A DNA stretch of 64,000 nucleotides. It comes from Leptasterias polaris. Taxonomy: Eukaryota > Echinodermata > Asteroidea > Forcipulatida > Asteriidae. The translations under genes and the position numbers were made by a program. Below are positions 48,512 through 61,690 of the stretch, piece after piece (within the stretch, counting starts at the first letter, position 1; every line of letters begins with the position of its first letter). The notes under the pieces were generated by a model, which did not search any database, was not told the origin of the DNA, and worked only from the letters and a program-made list of their open reading frames with translations. The stretch covers positions 5,276,501-5,340,500 of the forward strand of contig JAZGTN010000046.1 in assembly GCA_037783415.1 (NCBI GenBank), read 5' to 3'.

Positions 48512-49812
48512 GAAAGGGTGCAAGATTATGGGAAAATGCCAATTGGGTAGTTTTACCCACCATGGTTATCCACTTATGAAATAAGCAGAGGAAACATCAC
48601 AAAAACATGTTTGAGCTACAAGGCCGGTTGTCTGGTAGATTTTCCACACAAATTCAAGCCCTGCTCCTAACCCCGTTGTACTTCAATTTGGACAGCCCCC
48701 AAGTTACCCAGGTAGATCTATTTTCATCACCGTTAAATCCTGATGTATTACAAGCATGGTTTTTTAATCTGCGATCATGGTCAGTCTATTTCAAAGTGGG
48801 GCTTTACATCATCCCTATTGGATTCTATCACAAGTCAGTGATGCAGTAACCTAAGGGGGTTTGGGTTATGGTTCCACCCCCATTGTAAATGAAGTACACT
48901 GTATGTAGTAGGCGGGTGGGATAAATTTCTCAGTATTAGTTTTCATTTGCGTGTACTCTGCCGGCTCCTGGTGTACTTCCGTCTGATAATGAGAAGTGTT
49001 GATGTCTGGATGGCAAAGAAGCGATCAGAGAACGAGATATCTGAATACAGAAGACATGCACTTTGCTACTTGTGTTCGTCTACCGGATACCAGGGATTTG
49101 TGTTCGTCTACTCCACTCTTTGAAAGCAGACCTTTAGAATTACCCTGCACCTGTTTCCTAGATCTCTGAAGTCCAAGCCAGGGAGGTTGAAATTGCTACC
49201 TCCATGCTCTAACCATAGCTGGGCTCCATTCAGGTATTTCTCAGTGGATCATGCATCAGCTTCACAAGGTTTGAAATAGGAATGTTTTGAATGCTCCCAG
49301 ACGTTAATTTGGTGGTGATGAGCTTGTGGATTTAATACAGCTGTTTTCATCTTTGATTGGAATGCCATCCTCTATTGCCAAATCAAAATTTTACTCGTGA
49401 GTTTTTGTTCAGCGTAAGTGAGGACCGTTGAGCTGCTTTTTTAACTAAAAGTACACTTGTCCACTGCAGTGTTTGTGGAGTGGAAGTTCTTGAATGCAAA
49501 GGAGGTGAGATTAGCTGAAGTTTAAACCGGTAATAATGATTTCACAAAGCCTTGAGAATTATATTCCTGATAAGAAGTTGTGAAGAGTTCATCATTAATG
49601 CCATTTTATTTGCACCATGTGCTGATGAATCATCATTCTTGTTATACCCAAAAGAGGGCCTGGCAAAAAAGTAGGCCCAACAGAGTTTGATCGTAGCTGT
49701 CACCTACAAACAATGGCGGGCAAGTCAAAATTTTGTTACTAGTGGGAATAAATGTGCGTAAAGGACAATGAATTTAATTTAAAAAGCTTTTAAATCTGAA
49801 ACTAATACTAAC
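48512..49812. other. No supported gene; a 37-codon ORF noted
   Basis: ATG at 49010 opens 37 codons (MAKKRSENEISEYRRHALCY...) to TGA at 49123. Composition is protein-like, but there is no splice or homology support. Confidence 0.3.
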
Positions 49813-50035
49813 AGCGTTCTCCCTTAACAGTGGTCCGCTGGCCAAATACTAGTTAAAACTTAAGAGGACCAGTCAAAATTCTTACCGGGTGGTCCTGCTG
49901 GGTAGCACAGAGTCCGAAAGCATCCCCATTTCAGTTGAAATAACATGGACCAGTGAAAAAAACCGACAGACTAGTGGAATGTCAAGCTAACTTGTCCTGC
50001 TGGCCAGTCACTAAAAAAGTTAAGGGCAAACCCTG
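49813..50035. repeat. ~220-bp dispersed repeat, copy 3 of 3
   Basis: TTAACAGTGGTCCGCTGGCC to CTGGCCAGTCACTAAAAAAG, same orientation as 30155-30385. Confidence 0.72.
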
Positions 50036-50204
50036 ACTAAGTTTACAAAAATGGAGATTTCTTTGCAACATTTCTTGTATTGTTTTTTGTAGGTGTCCAT
50101 GATATGGCTTCACCATTAAGTTGAGGGAAACCCTACTCAATTTGTTAAGTCCAGGGAGCATGCACTGCTTCGCAACCATGGATCGCACACACAGAAACAT
50201 CCAG

Positions 50205-50400
50205 TAGAAACATGCCCCAATTTCATAAAGCCTGTAAGCACAGAAACTTGCTAAGCACAGAAAAACCTTGCCTAGCAGAAACATGTTACCAGCCAACATT
50301 CCATAGAGTTTACATTGTTGTGACTGGTGCCCCACTCATTTTTTGCTCAGCAAAGACATTTTCCAAGTAGTATTTTCTGCTAAACAGCTTTTCGAATTTG
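50205..50400. repeat. TGCTTAAGCA MITE copy
   Basis: CCCCAATTTCATAAAGCCTG, TTACCAGCCAACATTCCATA and GTTGTGACTGGTGCCC. Confidence 0.65.
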
Positions 50401-50714
50401 GGATCTAGTCACCAAATGACTTTGCTGAACATACTTCAGAATATTTAGCTCTGTTGTGTACATCCAGATCATTGCAAGATTGCTATGAAAGTAGCGCAAT
50501 TTGTCTAGCCAATCAAAGTAGATCAGGTTTGTGTGCTTTAAATCCAAAGTAATTTTGTGGTCATTGCGCTGTAAACAACTGCAAGGTATGGTTAATTCAG
50601 GAAGTAAATCGGATGACTCAATGTCAACATTGTGCTATTCATTTCTTGCTGACCACTGTCCACACGCACTTGGATTATTGGATGAATAAAATGTGCACGG
50701 TGCGATTTATTTAG

Positions 50715-50890
50715 GCCAGAAGTCTTTTATTATTTGAGTGAGAATTTACCTCTTTCTCAAAAACTACGTTACTTCAGAGGGAGTCGTTTCTCACAATGTT
50801 TTATACTATCAACAGCTCTCTGTTGCTCGTTACCAAGTAAGTTTTTATGCTAATATATATTTTGAGTAATACCAAACGTGTACAGTGCCT
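50715..50890. repeat. TTAA MITE family 1, right half
   Basis: CAGAAGTCTTTTATTATTTG through CCAAACGTGTACAGTGCC and TTAA at 50891-50894. Confidence 0.7.
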
Positions 50891-51567
50891 TTAAGCAGGC
50901 TTCTGAACATTGTCCAGGTATGCTAGACATATACTGTAAGGATGAATTGAAAAACACAATCACTGGTCTTGGGTCTTGCCCAGGCATGAGTTTACTGGCC
51001 CAATGCTAGAATGGCTGGTCTTGGGACTGCTGTTCAGTGTCAAATTAGAGCCCTGCACTACAACATTAAAAGTGTGAAATACAATAGCAGCCATTTGTTT
51101 TGTTTTTGTAATTTGATGCAAACTTTGTCCTCAATTAGCAAAATTAGGCTCGCATTTTTGTTTTGTTTAGTTTCACATTCAGCAGCCATTTTTGAACCAA
51201 AGTTTGTTTTCAAAAGGCATTTGTCATGAAATGTGTTTTAAAAAGTCCGATCAATGTTACAATTAAGATTTACAATCCTAACCCTTCAAAATCCATCCTC
51301 TTTGCGTAAATGTAGGATTCAGAAAGAGTAGAAAGACAGGTCTGTAGGCCAATGTAACAATTGCTTATCACTGGGTCAGTTATTCAATCTTATCCAAGTC
51401 TAGATAATTTGGTGTGGAGTGACGTAGAGGAGGATATTGGAGGATTGAGTTCACCTGTTGGCAAAAGGGCCTAGGGAGTGAAGGGTTTAATCGACAGAAT
51501 GTGTTTATGTATATCGCTGTCAAATTTTTAAAAGGCTTCTGTGTAAAGAAAAGAACAAATTCCTCAT

Positions 51568-51942
51568 GGCGTGTCGTGGCCAAGCGGATATGAGCATCGG
51601 ACTCAAGCTCTGGTGTTTCTGATTCAGCAGAGTGTGGGTTCGAGTTCCCGTCATGACACTTGTGTCCTTAAGCAAGACGCTCAACCATTATTGCTTTGTG
51701 TGTTGTTGTGTAATGCACGTAGAAGAACCCAGTGCACTTATCGTAAAGAGAAGGGGTTCACCCCAGTGCTTTTGGGCTGTTTGGCAGCATATTACACCTT
51801 GTAAACCATTACATGGTGCTATGTAAAGGAATAGGTCTCATACTTCAACACGTAGGTCTACATACCTTGTATAGGAAAAATATTGAGCGCTTTTACTAGG
51901 TGCCCATCGGGTGTGATAAAGTCCTATATTTATATAAGAACT
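51568..51942 (+). mobile_element. tRNA-headed SINE, second body type
   Basis: GGCGTGTCGTGGCCAAGCGG head, GGGTTCGAGTTCCCG B-box, CAGTGCACTTATCGTAAAG body and a TATTTATATAAG end; (ATT)n tail lost. Confidence 0.82.
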
Positions 51943-52819
51943 GCGTATTATTATATCTAGTTTCATGCTCATACATCATACCCTTGGTACATCAGATTTG
52001 TCATCCTTCCCCAACATTTACCAACATGGTTAACTATTGTAACTGCTTCAAAAACCACTTTTGTACTGTGATTACCAGCTCTTTATTCAACTGGCCTTCA
52101 GCACTCCACTTCATATAAAACAGCTTAACGCCTCTTGGATCTGCTCTTTTATCCCTCTTTTGGAGGATTACACTTTCAATTGAGGATACAGGAGGAGATT
52201 ATGGGTGAATGGAGAATTGTGACCAGGGATTAGTAGTTGTTGTAAGGATGTGTGAACATATTGGATTATAAGCCTGAGCTGATCAGAAGGTAACTGTTCA
52301 GATAGCAGAGGGATAATGTTTACTTTGCTGTAAGTATGATTTATGAACTCTCAGTGTGGTGAGAGGGTTGAAGGGGGAGGAGGGCTGACCACGTGCATTG
52401 TTACAGGGAATGTTGTAGTGATCACAAAATAGACTCAAACCAAAGAATTACTTGAAATTTACAGCTTTGGATACATTTTTGTTTTACTGGTCAAGAAACA
52501 ATTTTACATTTTGTTGAAATAGCACACTTTAAATCAAAAAGTTGAGAAAATGTGTGGTGGTCGGTCAGAGAGGAAGTTTCTGCCAGTGGTGGTCAGAGAA
52601 CCTTGGCGATTTTTCCGACACTGACCACCGTGGGCAGAACCCTCACTGCTAAAAATTGTATTTTTGAAACAAGATAAAATAAACCTTTCTCGTGTGACTC
52701 CCAGAAATCTGAATATAATTTTTTTTTGAGTGACACAAGATTTGTTTTCCTGAGGTAAGAATAATTTTTTTAGCAGTGCTGCATTTAGGGATTCAGAATG
52801 CAGTAGAAGAAGTTTGCAA
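51943..52819. other. No gene seen
   Basis: No splice-supported frame. The minus-strand frame at 52534-52845 runs into a MITE. Confidence 0.45.
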
Positions 52820-52992
52820 TAGACCTTATGCATTGACGTCACCAAGCCGCCATCTTAGAGGTAAACTGATGATGAAACAATGGAAACACGCTGATTTGTA
52901 CGCGCGGCGCACAAGACTGGCCAATGAGCATCTTCCTTTTGACCTCTAGGTGAGGGCGCCCTACTCAAATGACGTCATATGCATAAGGTCTA
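52820..52992. mobile_element. 173-bp MITE, second copy
   Basis: Same length and nearly identical to 16902-17074, with TAGACCTTATGCAT / ATGCATAAGGTCTA ends. Confidence 0.9.
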
Positions 52993-53230
52993 TGGAACCT
53001 AACCCTTAACCCTTGTACAGGCAAACCTTAGCAAACATTTTCTGGGAAGCTTCAGAAAGTTACACATCTCAATATGTCATGTGTGTGTGTTAAACCAAAT
53101 GTTGACACAAAGGATTTTACTTTGAGGAATTAACTTGGTTTGTAAAACCATCTGCCCTGAAGTCTGCATTAGTTGAGATGAAAATACATTTAAGGTATCA
53201 GACTGCATAGGGGAAGAAGTTTGCAACATA

Positions 53231-53860
53231 AGGCCAAGTAAAATAAATAGCATGTTGCTCGTCCCCGCCCGCTCCGATTTTGGAGGCCGCACCAAATTTT
53301 GTGTTATTTGTTATTAAAAAAAAAAAAAATTTAATAACAAAAAAATAATAAAAAAAATATATAAAAAATATTTGAAATCAATTTACATATTGAGAGCTAT
53401 TTCAAATGTATCCTTCATATTTATTGAGCAATTTCATCATCTTTTTTGCATGTAGGCCTTAAAAAAATGCTATTTCCACAACGCAATCTTCAAAACGTTT
53501 TGCCCTTCACGTTTGCATGCCACAGTTCTTTTTTGAACGAGATCTTTGCACCAGGACGTGATGTCACACACACAGAATAATTTTGGAGCAAAAGCAAGAA
53601 CTCTTGGAAAGAATAACAATATGTATCGAAATGGACACAGAAACACACATGGCAACTTTAAACAGGATTTGAGGACATACAGAACATGCTCATAAAACCA
53701 TAAAACCATCTTCAAATACGATATGGCGGCCATCTTAGACATGGTGGCCATCTTGAAAAAAATAACAAAAAATTTGAAAAATAACAAATAACAAGGACCT
53801 CCCTCACCAACTTTTTTAAAAGTCCGGACGAGCAACATGTTATTTATTTTACTTGGCCTA
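53231..53860. mobile_element. AGGCCAAGTAAAATAAAT TIR element
   Basis: AGGCCAAGTAAAATAAATAG then CATGTTGCTCGTCC at the left; the near-exact inverse at the right. Contains CAAGATGGC/GCCATCTT repeats. A 150-codon minus frame across it shows no transposase motif. Confidence 0.8.
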
Positions 53861-53929
53861 ACATAACCCTTGGGCAAGCAAACATTTGGCAAAATTTGCT
53901 GGGAAGCCTTAGATTGTGTCATGTTTTAA

Positions 53930-54299
53930 AGGGAGGGTATACCTTTGGTAATTAATTCCCCAAAATAATGACAATAAAAAGTTACTTGATGAAGAGCACT
54001 TGGGGAGCTGTTGATATTATAAAACATTATTAGAAATGACCCCCTGTCCGTTGAAGTAATGTAGTTTTAGAGAAGAAGGTAAATTTCAACCCAAAATTTG
54101 AATCTGAGAAAGGCTTCAGGTTCTCAAGTAAGCACACAATTCTATGCAACAAGGGTGGGTTTTTTTCCCTCAATATTTTCTTGCAACTTCAATGACCAAT
54201 TGAGCTCAAATTTTCACAGGTTTGTTGTTTAATGCATATATCGGGATACACCAATTAAGGATACTGGTCTTTGACAATTACCAAAAGTATACCCTGCCT
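53930..54299. mobile_element. TTAA MITE family 1, complete
   Basis: AGGGAGGGTATACCTTTGG start, CCAAAAGTATACCCTGCC end, TTAA at 53926-53929 and 54300-54303. Confidence 0.82.
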
Positions 54300-54453
54300 T
54301 TAAACCATATATTGAGGAATTAACTCCTTTAAAAAAAAAAAAAACATCCACCATGAAAGTCTGCATTATTTGAGATGAAGAATGATTACATATTTAGGGT
54401 ATCAGAATGTAATAGGGGAAGAGGTTTGCAATGGAACCGTGGAACCTAACCCG

Positions 54454-54633
54454 TGGGCACAATACACCGATCCATTAAGCCACGCCCATTTCTCATTGAC
54501 CAATCACAACCGCGAAATCTGATCACCATTTGAGCCGTTTGGTGATCTTTGCACTAATGGTGATCGGGTTTCGCGGCTGTGATTGGTCGACTCGTAAGGA
54601 GGCGGGGCTTAATGGATCGATCTATTGGTGCTC
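54454..54633. repeat. 180-bp foldback MITE with CCAAT-type arms
   Basis: CGATCCATTAAGCC / GGCTTAATGGATCG, GACCAATCACA / TGTGATTGGTC and TGATCACCA / TGGTGATC are paired arms. Confidence 0.78.
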
Positions 54634-56317
54634 ACATGTGGCATGATGTTGTGTCTTCACTGTGTTCTTTAGAGGATTTTAGGGGGGGGGGATATTTCTG
54701 TACAAGAGGAAAGGAGGAGCATTTGAGGTGACACTCTCTGCCACATATCAGCCATCAAGTGTATTTACTTGGGCTAGCAAACCTTTGCCACAATTTGCTG
54801 TGAAGCTTCAGAAAGTTACACATCTGTGCATGATGTCATGTGTTGAACAAATATTGACATGAAGGATACACTTACAGGTATTAACCACATAATAGCAAAA
54901 CCATGCAAATGCTAGGTACTTGCAAGGTATGAATAGAACACTGTACAGTATCATTTAGGCTACAGTATCATTGCAAAGTTTCAGAACTTCTGGCGACTGG
55001 TCTGTAACTTAAGCAGTTTGGTGTGATTAACTGGTCATGCCTGCAGCCTTGCGCTTAAGCTTTTTGTAAAGTAGCCCACCAGGCTAGTAAACTCTGCATT
55101 TTACTTGCCCTGGAAGTTTTAGTTGCCCACATTTTAAACATGTACAGTCATAAATGTATCTTTCTGATGTATTAATGGTAGCTACCACAACAAATTTCAT
55201 GGTCAAATAAACTTACATTCACACCCTCCAAAAATAAATTGACACATTTTAAAAATGTATTATTTACATCTGAAAAGGAGGAAATAATCAATGAGCATTT
55301 TAAACAAGTACGTTCCACAGTTTGTAGTTGCCCTCAGGGCAATTCGAGAAGTGGCATTTACTTGCCCATCGTCGGGCTAGTGTAAGGTTGAGACGTGCTG
55401 GTGTCACACTTGCAGCTGATGCATGGAACAGCTTCATATTTCTTCAATGCTACTTGGGAATGCACTTTCTTACCATGCCTGGCTGACTGAAGACACCAAA
55501 CAAAACTATTGAGATGACTTTGCTGTTTCTTTTGAGAAGTGCAGCACATTTTACTCTAATTTGCAACTTTGTCTTTATCCAGAAACTGGTTGAATCACAG
55601 GCCACAAGATTTTGATTTTTCATTCCCAGTCAACACATTGTGGTGAAAATGTAAATTGTCCTTCTGTGTGAATCCGTCCACTCACATGACTGAATGACAA
55701 GTTTACTTTAAATCTACTCTTAACACCACCCAGCACCTGATGACCTGACAGTCTCTAAAACAAACTAAATGAAGCTGCACCTGTAGGTGAAACGAAGGAC
55801 GACAAATTAAAACTCTGTCTGCCCTTATTTTTTTTTTGATATTAGCTTCTGGACATCCCAGGGATAACTTCTGACGAGACAGGAAGTGGACAATACAGGT
55901 GTGCAGAGCTTTGAAGGTAGAAGGCAGATGCGCTTATCTGAGCTTACATGACTTTCAAGCACAATGTTTGGAAAGCTAACCCGTAGCAGTTGATGTCAAG
56001 CTGTGACTGAGTTGAAACGGCAAATCTGGAATAATTTGTTCGACTTGAAAGTCGGTGAGTACAGATTTTTGGTGTGACTTGTTTGTTTGAGGAAAAGTTG
56101 TCGGAAGCAGAGTTGTTTTTGTGCCTGTCCCAATTGGTGATGTCTACTTATGTGTGTGGTATTTCGCACAGTTGTCTAGTGCCTGTCCCAATTGGTGGTG
56201 TCCACATTGGACCCAATGATTACTGTAGGTGGAGCTGCTTCGCACTTGTACGTAGCACAAAGTACTGTTGAAGTTACTGTTTTCTGAAAAACTGTGTGCT
56301 TCAGCAGGTCTATGGGG
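54634..56317. other. No gene recognised
   Basis: AT-rich with no repeat family recognised. 55990-56053 resembles a 5' UTR closed by a GTGAGTAC donor, but there is no coding partner. Confidence 0.35.
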
Positions 56318-56470
56318 CCTATTTCCTAGAGCTACTTAAGCACGCTAAATCGCTCAGCAGAAAACATTGCTTAGCAGTAAACATTGCTTAGCAGAGACGA
56401 ATATCAGGCAATAGTTATTGTTTGTGACTGGTGTTCTGCAAACGTCTGCTTACCAGATAAACTTATCAAC
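56318..56470. repeat. TGCTTAAGCA MITE copy
   Basis: TATTTCCTAGAGCTACTTAAGC, with AAACATTGCTTAGCAG in direct duplicate. Confidence 0.6.
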
Positions 56471-56782
56471 AGGGATGTGATTTCTGCGTTTTTACCGGAA
56501 ATCCGTTTTTTGTTGCCCCCCCCCCAAAAAAAAACCCCACAAATTTTTTATTTTTGTAATACTTTAGATCATTATTCATAAATAAATGAAGATAAAACCA
56601 TATAGAATGCCCCCAGATTGCATAGTAGGGCTTTTAAAACCAAAGACAAATTTATATAATTGGGCTTCGTGCTCGCAAGCTTTTGAGCTCGCAAGCTTTC
56701 GCGCTTTGCGCTCACAGTTCATTTTTGTTTTCAACAGCCTATCACATCCCTTTATCAAACAAATCCTGGATTCAATTGTTCT

Positions 56783-56985
56783 AGGCCCAATTTCACAGAA
56801 CTGCTTGGCACAACAAGAAGCTAAGCACAGCAAAGGCATGCTTACCAGAATAAGGTTACCAGACAATAGACCATGTCCAATGTACCATCTGTGACTGGTG
56901 TCCTGTTTATTTTTGTTTAGCAGATAATTGATCAGACAATATTTTCTACTTCATCAGGGCTATGAAATTGGGCTCTAGCCCTGGT
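56783..56985. repeat. TGCTTAAGCA MITE copy
   Basis: AGGCCCAATTTCACAGAACT, CCAGAATAAGGTTACCAGAC and GGCTATGAAATTGGGCTC ends. It gives an uninterrupted CCAGAATAAGGTTACCAG for comparison with 38899-39405. Confidence 0.75.
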
Positions 56986-58158
56986 GGCTGCTAATAGTCA
57001 GGTTGTGGGTTCAACTTCAAGCAAGATGCTTACTGTTTGACAGAAATTGTACAAATTGGATGACTGTTTGTTTTGTGGACACAGTAATTTGAGCTGTCTG
57101 CTTCCCTTTCTATTGCAACCACAGGTTGACCTCTAGTTTAGTGTCCCCTCCCCTTGGAAACATGGTCACTGTCTGTTGTGGGCCAATGAGTTTTAGAGGA
57201 AAAAAACAATAAAAAGGGGGAACTAGAACTAGAAGGAAAGGCAATTCCTCCACTTCACCCTCCCCCTTTTCAAAAATGTGTTATGTTAAACAATGTCATT
57301 CAATCACAAATGTTGTCCCTTTTTGTGACCCCCACCCTTCCTGTTCATATTGAACCCATCCTGCCTTTCTCTTGCCGGTATTTTTTGTTTTTCCTTATAA
57401 CTAATCAACATTCAATCTGGCTGTTTGTGAGAAATGCTCTGTCCACCGGGCTTCTGTTTTAAACTTTCCATGTATGAAATTTGTCAGATCTGGAACAAGA
57501 ACATTGTCTTTTGTTTTTCCCAGAAGGTGACTCAATGAAATGCTATCGGTCTATAGATTGCTGTTTTTGTATGGTGCATGCCTGTGTTTCAATGAAGTGT
57601 TTTAGAGGTTTTTTTCCTGGTCTTGATTTCGGCCACAAGATTTTTATAAATTTTTTAGAATCTGGGGGAAAAAATGCCACCTTGACAGCTGTACAGTATG
57701 CACCTAGGCAACAGGTGTTTGTGAGTTTGGTGTCAGTGGTGCAGTCTGATAATTTAAAGTGTACTGGGTTCTCCCCACCCATGCAAAAGCTAGCGTATCG
57801 AGCCAATACTCTCAAATTATGGGTTGATGCACACAAAAATACAAGTACAAAAACTACTTTTATTATTGTTATTTATAAATTATTGATAAAGATATTTATC
57901 AGATTTGACATCAACATTTTAACATAAATATGACGGGCTCTACGAAAATGAGTCGCTTGTCGCACAACCCACTTTCATTTACGGGGCAGTTGAGTGTTGG
58001 TAGGGTGAAACAAAAATTGAAAAACAATTTGTGATAAAACGGTTTCTTGCCTCTTAAGGGTCTATCTTTTCATAATTCTTAAATAGAAACTTTATTTTAT
58101 TTTTATAAACATGAATAAAAACAGTTTTTAATGACCCTTTTGTTCCTATTTTGTACTT
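56986..58158. other. No gene recognised
   Basis: The 148-codon plus frame at 57481-57927 and its antisense have no recognised domain or splice support. Confidence 0.4.
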
Positions 58159-58426
58159 TTATTTATTTATTTATTTATTTATTTATTAACCAAATCCAAC
58201 AGCGATCAAGTCGCCAATAACAGGATGGTATAGAGTGAAGAGAAGACAATGAAGGAAGTTTCAGTTTTAGATGTGGGAGGAAAACCCCAGAGAATTATTC
58301 CAGGGAAAACCCACGCGATCAGGCAGGGACTGAAAACCCAATCCACATAGTGCCCCAGGTGGGATTCGAACCGGGGTCCCATAGGTGGAAGGCGAGGCAA
58401 GATACCACTACACCAACCTGACCGCC
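58159..58426 (-). mobile_element. tRNA-headed SINE with (AAAT)n tail
   Basis: Minus strand: GGCGGTCAGGTTGGTGTAGT head, GGTTCGAATCCCACC B-box, a body with GGGGTTTTCCTCCC and an (AAAT)n tail at 58159-58187. A different head from the other SINEs. Confidence 0.82.
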
Positions 58427-59124
58427 ACTTTACAAGGCATTGTAAATGTCTCCCTTTAATTTATTTCAGATATGCAAATAAGGTCATTTGTAATTAGTTT
58501 TGAAAATATTAAAATTGCATCGTCATGTGAATACACTAATAAAACTTCCCCAAAAATTTCAAGTCTGTAGCAATTGAGGAACATTGTGGTATCTAAATAT
58601 GAACTCTAAACAAAATAATAGTATTTCTCTTTTGACATCAATATTTGATGTTTTTTTTATTAAACGGGCCGTTTCTCCATTAGGGGTTATTTTCAGATAT
58701 CGACATAATTTGTTTTTCAAAAGGTCATAACTTTTGAACCTAAAATGACACAAGTGTGTAAGAGATGTCAAAATTAAGCTTGTTGTGTGCTCTTTACAGC
58801 CATGTATAAAACTCAAAAGTGAATTGTCCCCCCAAGTGACTCATTTTCACAGAGCCCGTCACATATATGTTTGTTGAGGATGTTACACAGCAATGTATTA
58901 TTATTCAATTAAAAAACACAATACCTTCAGATTTGAAAGGTTATGAATTTACTAGCCGGATGCTAAAATCACTGGCCTCAGGCCAGTTGTCTAGTGTTAA
59001 TTTTGAGCCCTGTCTTTCTCTATGGTTCAAGACCCAAGTAATGAAGGCAAAAACAGAACGTACATGATGTAACTGCTGAGGATTGCCAATAGCTACTTGT
59101 TGATCTTGCATAATTATTTGTTTG

Positions 59125-59480
59125 AAGGCAAAGTGTATCTTTTGTTTTCTGGAACCGTTTGATTCTTTTAATCCGATGTAAATGTAGATATATTATACAC
59201 AATTAAAATAACCTGTGAAAAATTCATTTGAAATTGTGGTAGCATTTTTAAGATAGGCCTATCACCAAAAATTTGGAGTGGTTATCTCCAGGCAGGAAGA
59301 ATAATCCAGAATTGGAATACACAATCTGAGAAACTTTTCATTTTCATGCAAGAAGCGTTTCTCTGATTGAATTTTTTGAATCACTTTCTCTAAAACCACT
59401 GTCCTTAGAAAGGAATCATTGCTCAAAATGTTAATTTTTTTGGTCATGAATTTTTGGAGTAATTATTAAAGGTATTCCCT
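59125..59480. repeat. TTAA MITE family 2, degenerate
   Basis: AAGGCAAAGTGTATCTTTTG, GGAATACACAATCTGAGAAA and a duplicated right end (AATTTTTGGAGTAATTA twice, near 59447 and 59549). Confidence 0.65.
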
Positions 59481-59668
59481 CCTTTTAGTGTTCCATCATG
59501 CATGCAGATACATTACATCGTTGCTCAAAATGTAATTTTTTTTTGTCATTAATTTTTGGAGTAATTACCAAAGGCATTCCCTCCTTTTTGTGTCCCATCA
59601 TGCATGCAGATCAACTTGATGCAGATACATTACATGTATGTGCTGCTAACTCTCCCTGATTCTGTTCT

Positions 59669-61593
59669 CTGAAAATAAACCAATCTTTCCATGTTCTGAT
59701 GAACACATTTGGAAATCTCCCTGAAAATAAACCAATCTTTCCATGTTCTGATGAACACATTTGAAAATCTCCCTGAAAATAAACCAATCTTTCCATGTTC
59801 TGATGAACACATTTGAAAATCTCCCTGAAAATAAACCAATCTTTCCATGTTCTGATGAACACATTTGGAAATCTCCCTGAAAATAAACCAATCTTTCCAT
59901 GTTCTGGTGAACACATTTGGAAATCTCCCTGAAAATAAACAAATCTTTCCATGTTCTGGTGAACACATTTGGAAATCTCCCTGAAAATAAACCAATCTTT
60001 CCATGTTCTGGTGAACACATTTGAAAATCTCCCTGAAAATAAACCAATCTTTCCATGTTCTGATGAACACATTTGAAAATCTCCCTGAAAATAAACCAAT
60101 CTTTCCATGTTCTGGTGAACACATTTGAAAATCTCCCTGAAAATAAACCAATCTTTCCATGTTCTGGTGAACACATTTGAAAATCTCCCTGAAAATAAAC
60201 CAATCTTTCCATGTTCTGGTGAACACATTTGGAAATCTCCCTGAAAATAAACCAATCTTTCCATGTTCTGGTGAACAAATTAAAAAATCTCCCTGAAAAT
60301 AAACCAATCTTTCCATGTTCTGATGAACACATTTGGAAATCTCCCTGAAAATAAACCAATCTTTCCATGTTCTGATGAACACATTTGAAAATTTCCCTGA
60401 AAATAAACCAATCTTTCCATGTTCTGATGAACACTTTTGAAAATCTCCCTGAAAATAAACCAATCTTTCCATGTTCTGATGAACACATTTGAAAATCTCC
60501 CTGAAAATAAACAAATCTTTCCATGTTCTGATGAACACATTTGAAAATCTCCCTGAAAATAAACCAATCTTTCCATGTTCTGATGAACACATTTGAAAAT
60601 CTCCCTGAAAATAAACCAATCTTTCCATGTTCTGGTGAACACATTTGAAAATCTCCCTGAAAATAAACCAATCTTTCCATGTTCTGATGAACACATTTGA
60701 AAATCTCCCTGAAAAAACCAATCTTTCCATGTTCTGGTGAACACATTTGAAAATCTCCCTGAAAATAAACCAATCTTTCCATGTTCTGGTGAACACATTT
60801 GGAAATCTCCCTGAAAATAAACCAATCTTTCCATGTTCTGGTGAACAAATTTAAAAATCTCCCTGAAAATAAACCAATCTTTCCATGTTCTGGTGAACAC
60901 ATTTGGAAATCTCCCTGAAAATAAACCAATCTTTCCATGTTCTGGTGAACAAATTTAAAAATCTCCCTGAAAATAAACCAATCTTTCCATGTTCTGATGA
61001 ACACATTTGGAAATCTCCCTGAAAATAAACCAATCTTTCCATGTTCTGGTGAACACATTTGAAAATCTCCCTGAAAATAAACCAATCTTTCCATGTTCTG
61101 ATGAACACATTTGAAAATCTCCCTGAAAATAAACCAATCTTTCCATGTTCTGATGAACACATTTGGAAATCTCCCTGAAAATAAACCAATCTTTCCATGT
61201 TCTGATGAACACATTTGGAAATCTCCCTGAAAATAAACCAATCTTTCCATGTTCTGGTGAACACATTTGAAAATCTCCCTGAAAATAAACCAATCTTTCC
61301 ATGTTCTGATCAACACATTTGAAAATCTCCCTGAAAATAAACCAATCTTTCCATGTTCTGGTGAACACATTTGAAAATCTCCCTGAAAATAAACCAATCT
61401 GTCCATGTTCTGGTGAACACATTTGAAAATCTCCCTGAAAATAAACCAATCTTTCCATGTTCTGGTGAACACATTTGAAAATCTCCCTGAAAATAAACCA
61501 ATCTGTCCATGTTCTGATGAACACATTTGAAAATCTCCCTGAAAATAAACCAATCTTTCCATGTTCTGATCAACAAATTGAAAAATCTCCCTG
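59669..61593 (-). repeat. 52-bp satellite, about 37 copies
   Basis: Plus-strand unit CTCCCTGAAAATAAACCAAT then CTTTCCATGTTCTGATGAAC then ACATTTGAAAAT. Units differ at a few positions (TGATG/TGGTG, TTGAA/TTGGA, AACAAATT variants); one unit near 60712 is 2 bp short. Because 52 = 3x17+1, the minus strand translates with a 52-residue period and has no stop in any frame over long distances. Judged satellite, not a gene. Confidence 0.97.
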
Positions 61594-61690
61594 ATTATGA
61601 AACTCCCTATTGTGTTGAATGTAATTCTTAATAGCTCCCTGATTGTTGTGCAAAATCTCCCTGATTGCAAGAATACAACTGTTGGCAGCT
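61594..61690. repeat. Right flank of the satellite's parent element
   Basis: CTCCCTGATTATGAAACTCC, TTGAATGTAATTCTTAATAG and ACAACTGTTGGCAGC match (inverted) the flank of the single-unit copy at 17691-17747. Confidence 0.8.

Noticed and set aside
53470..53922. 150-codon minus-strand ORF
   Set aside because: Lies across a TIR element and its flank; no transposase or other motif seen.
55990..56053. Possible 5' UTR exon ending in GTGAGTAC
   Set aside because: Only the donor is good; no start codon or downstream coding exon could be linked.
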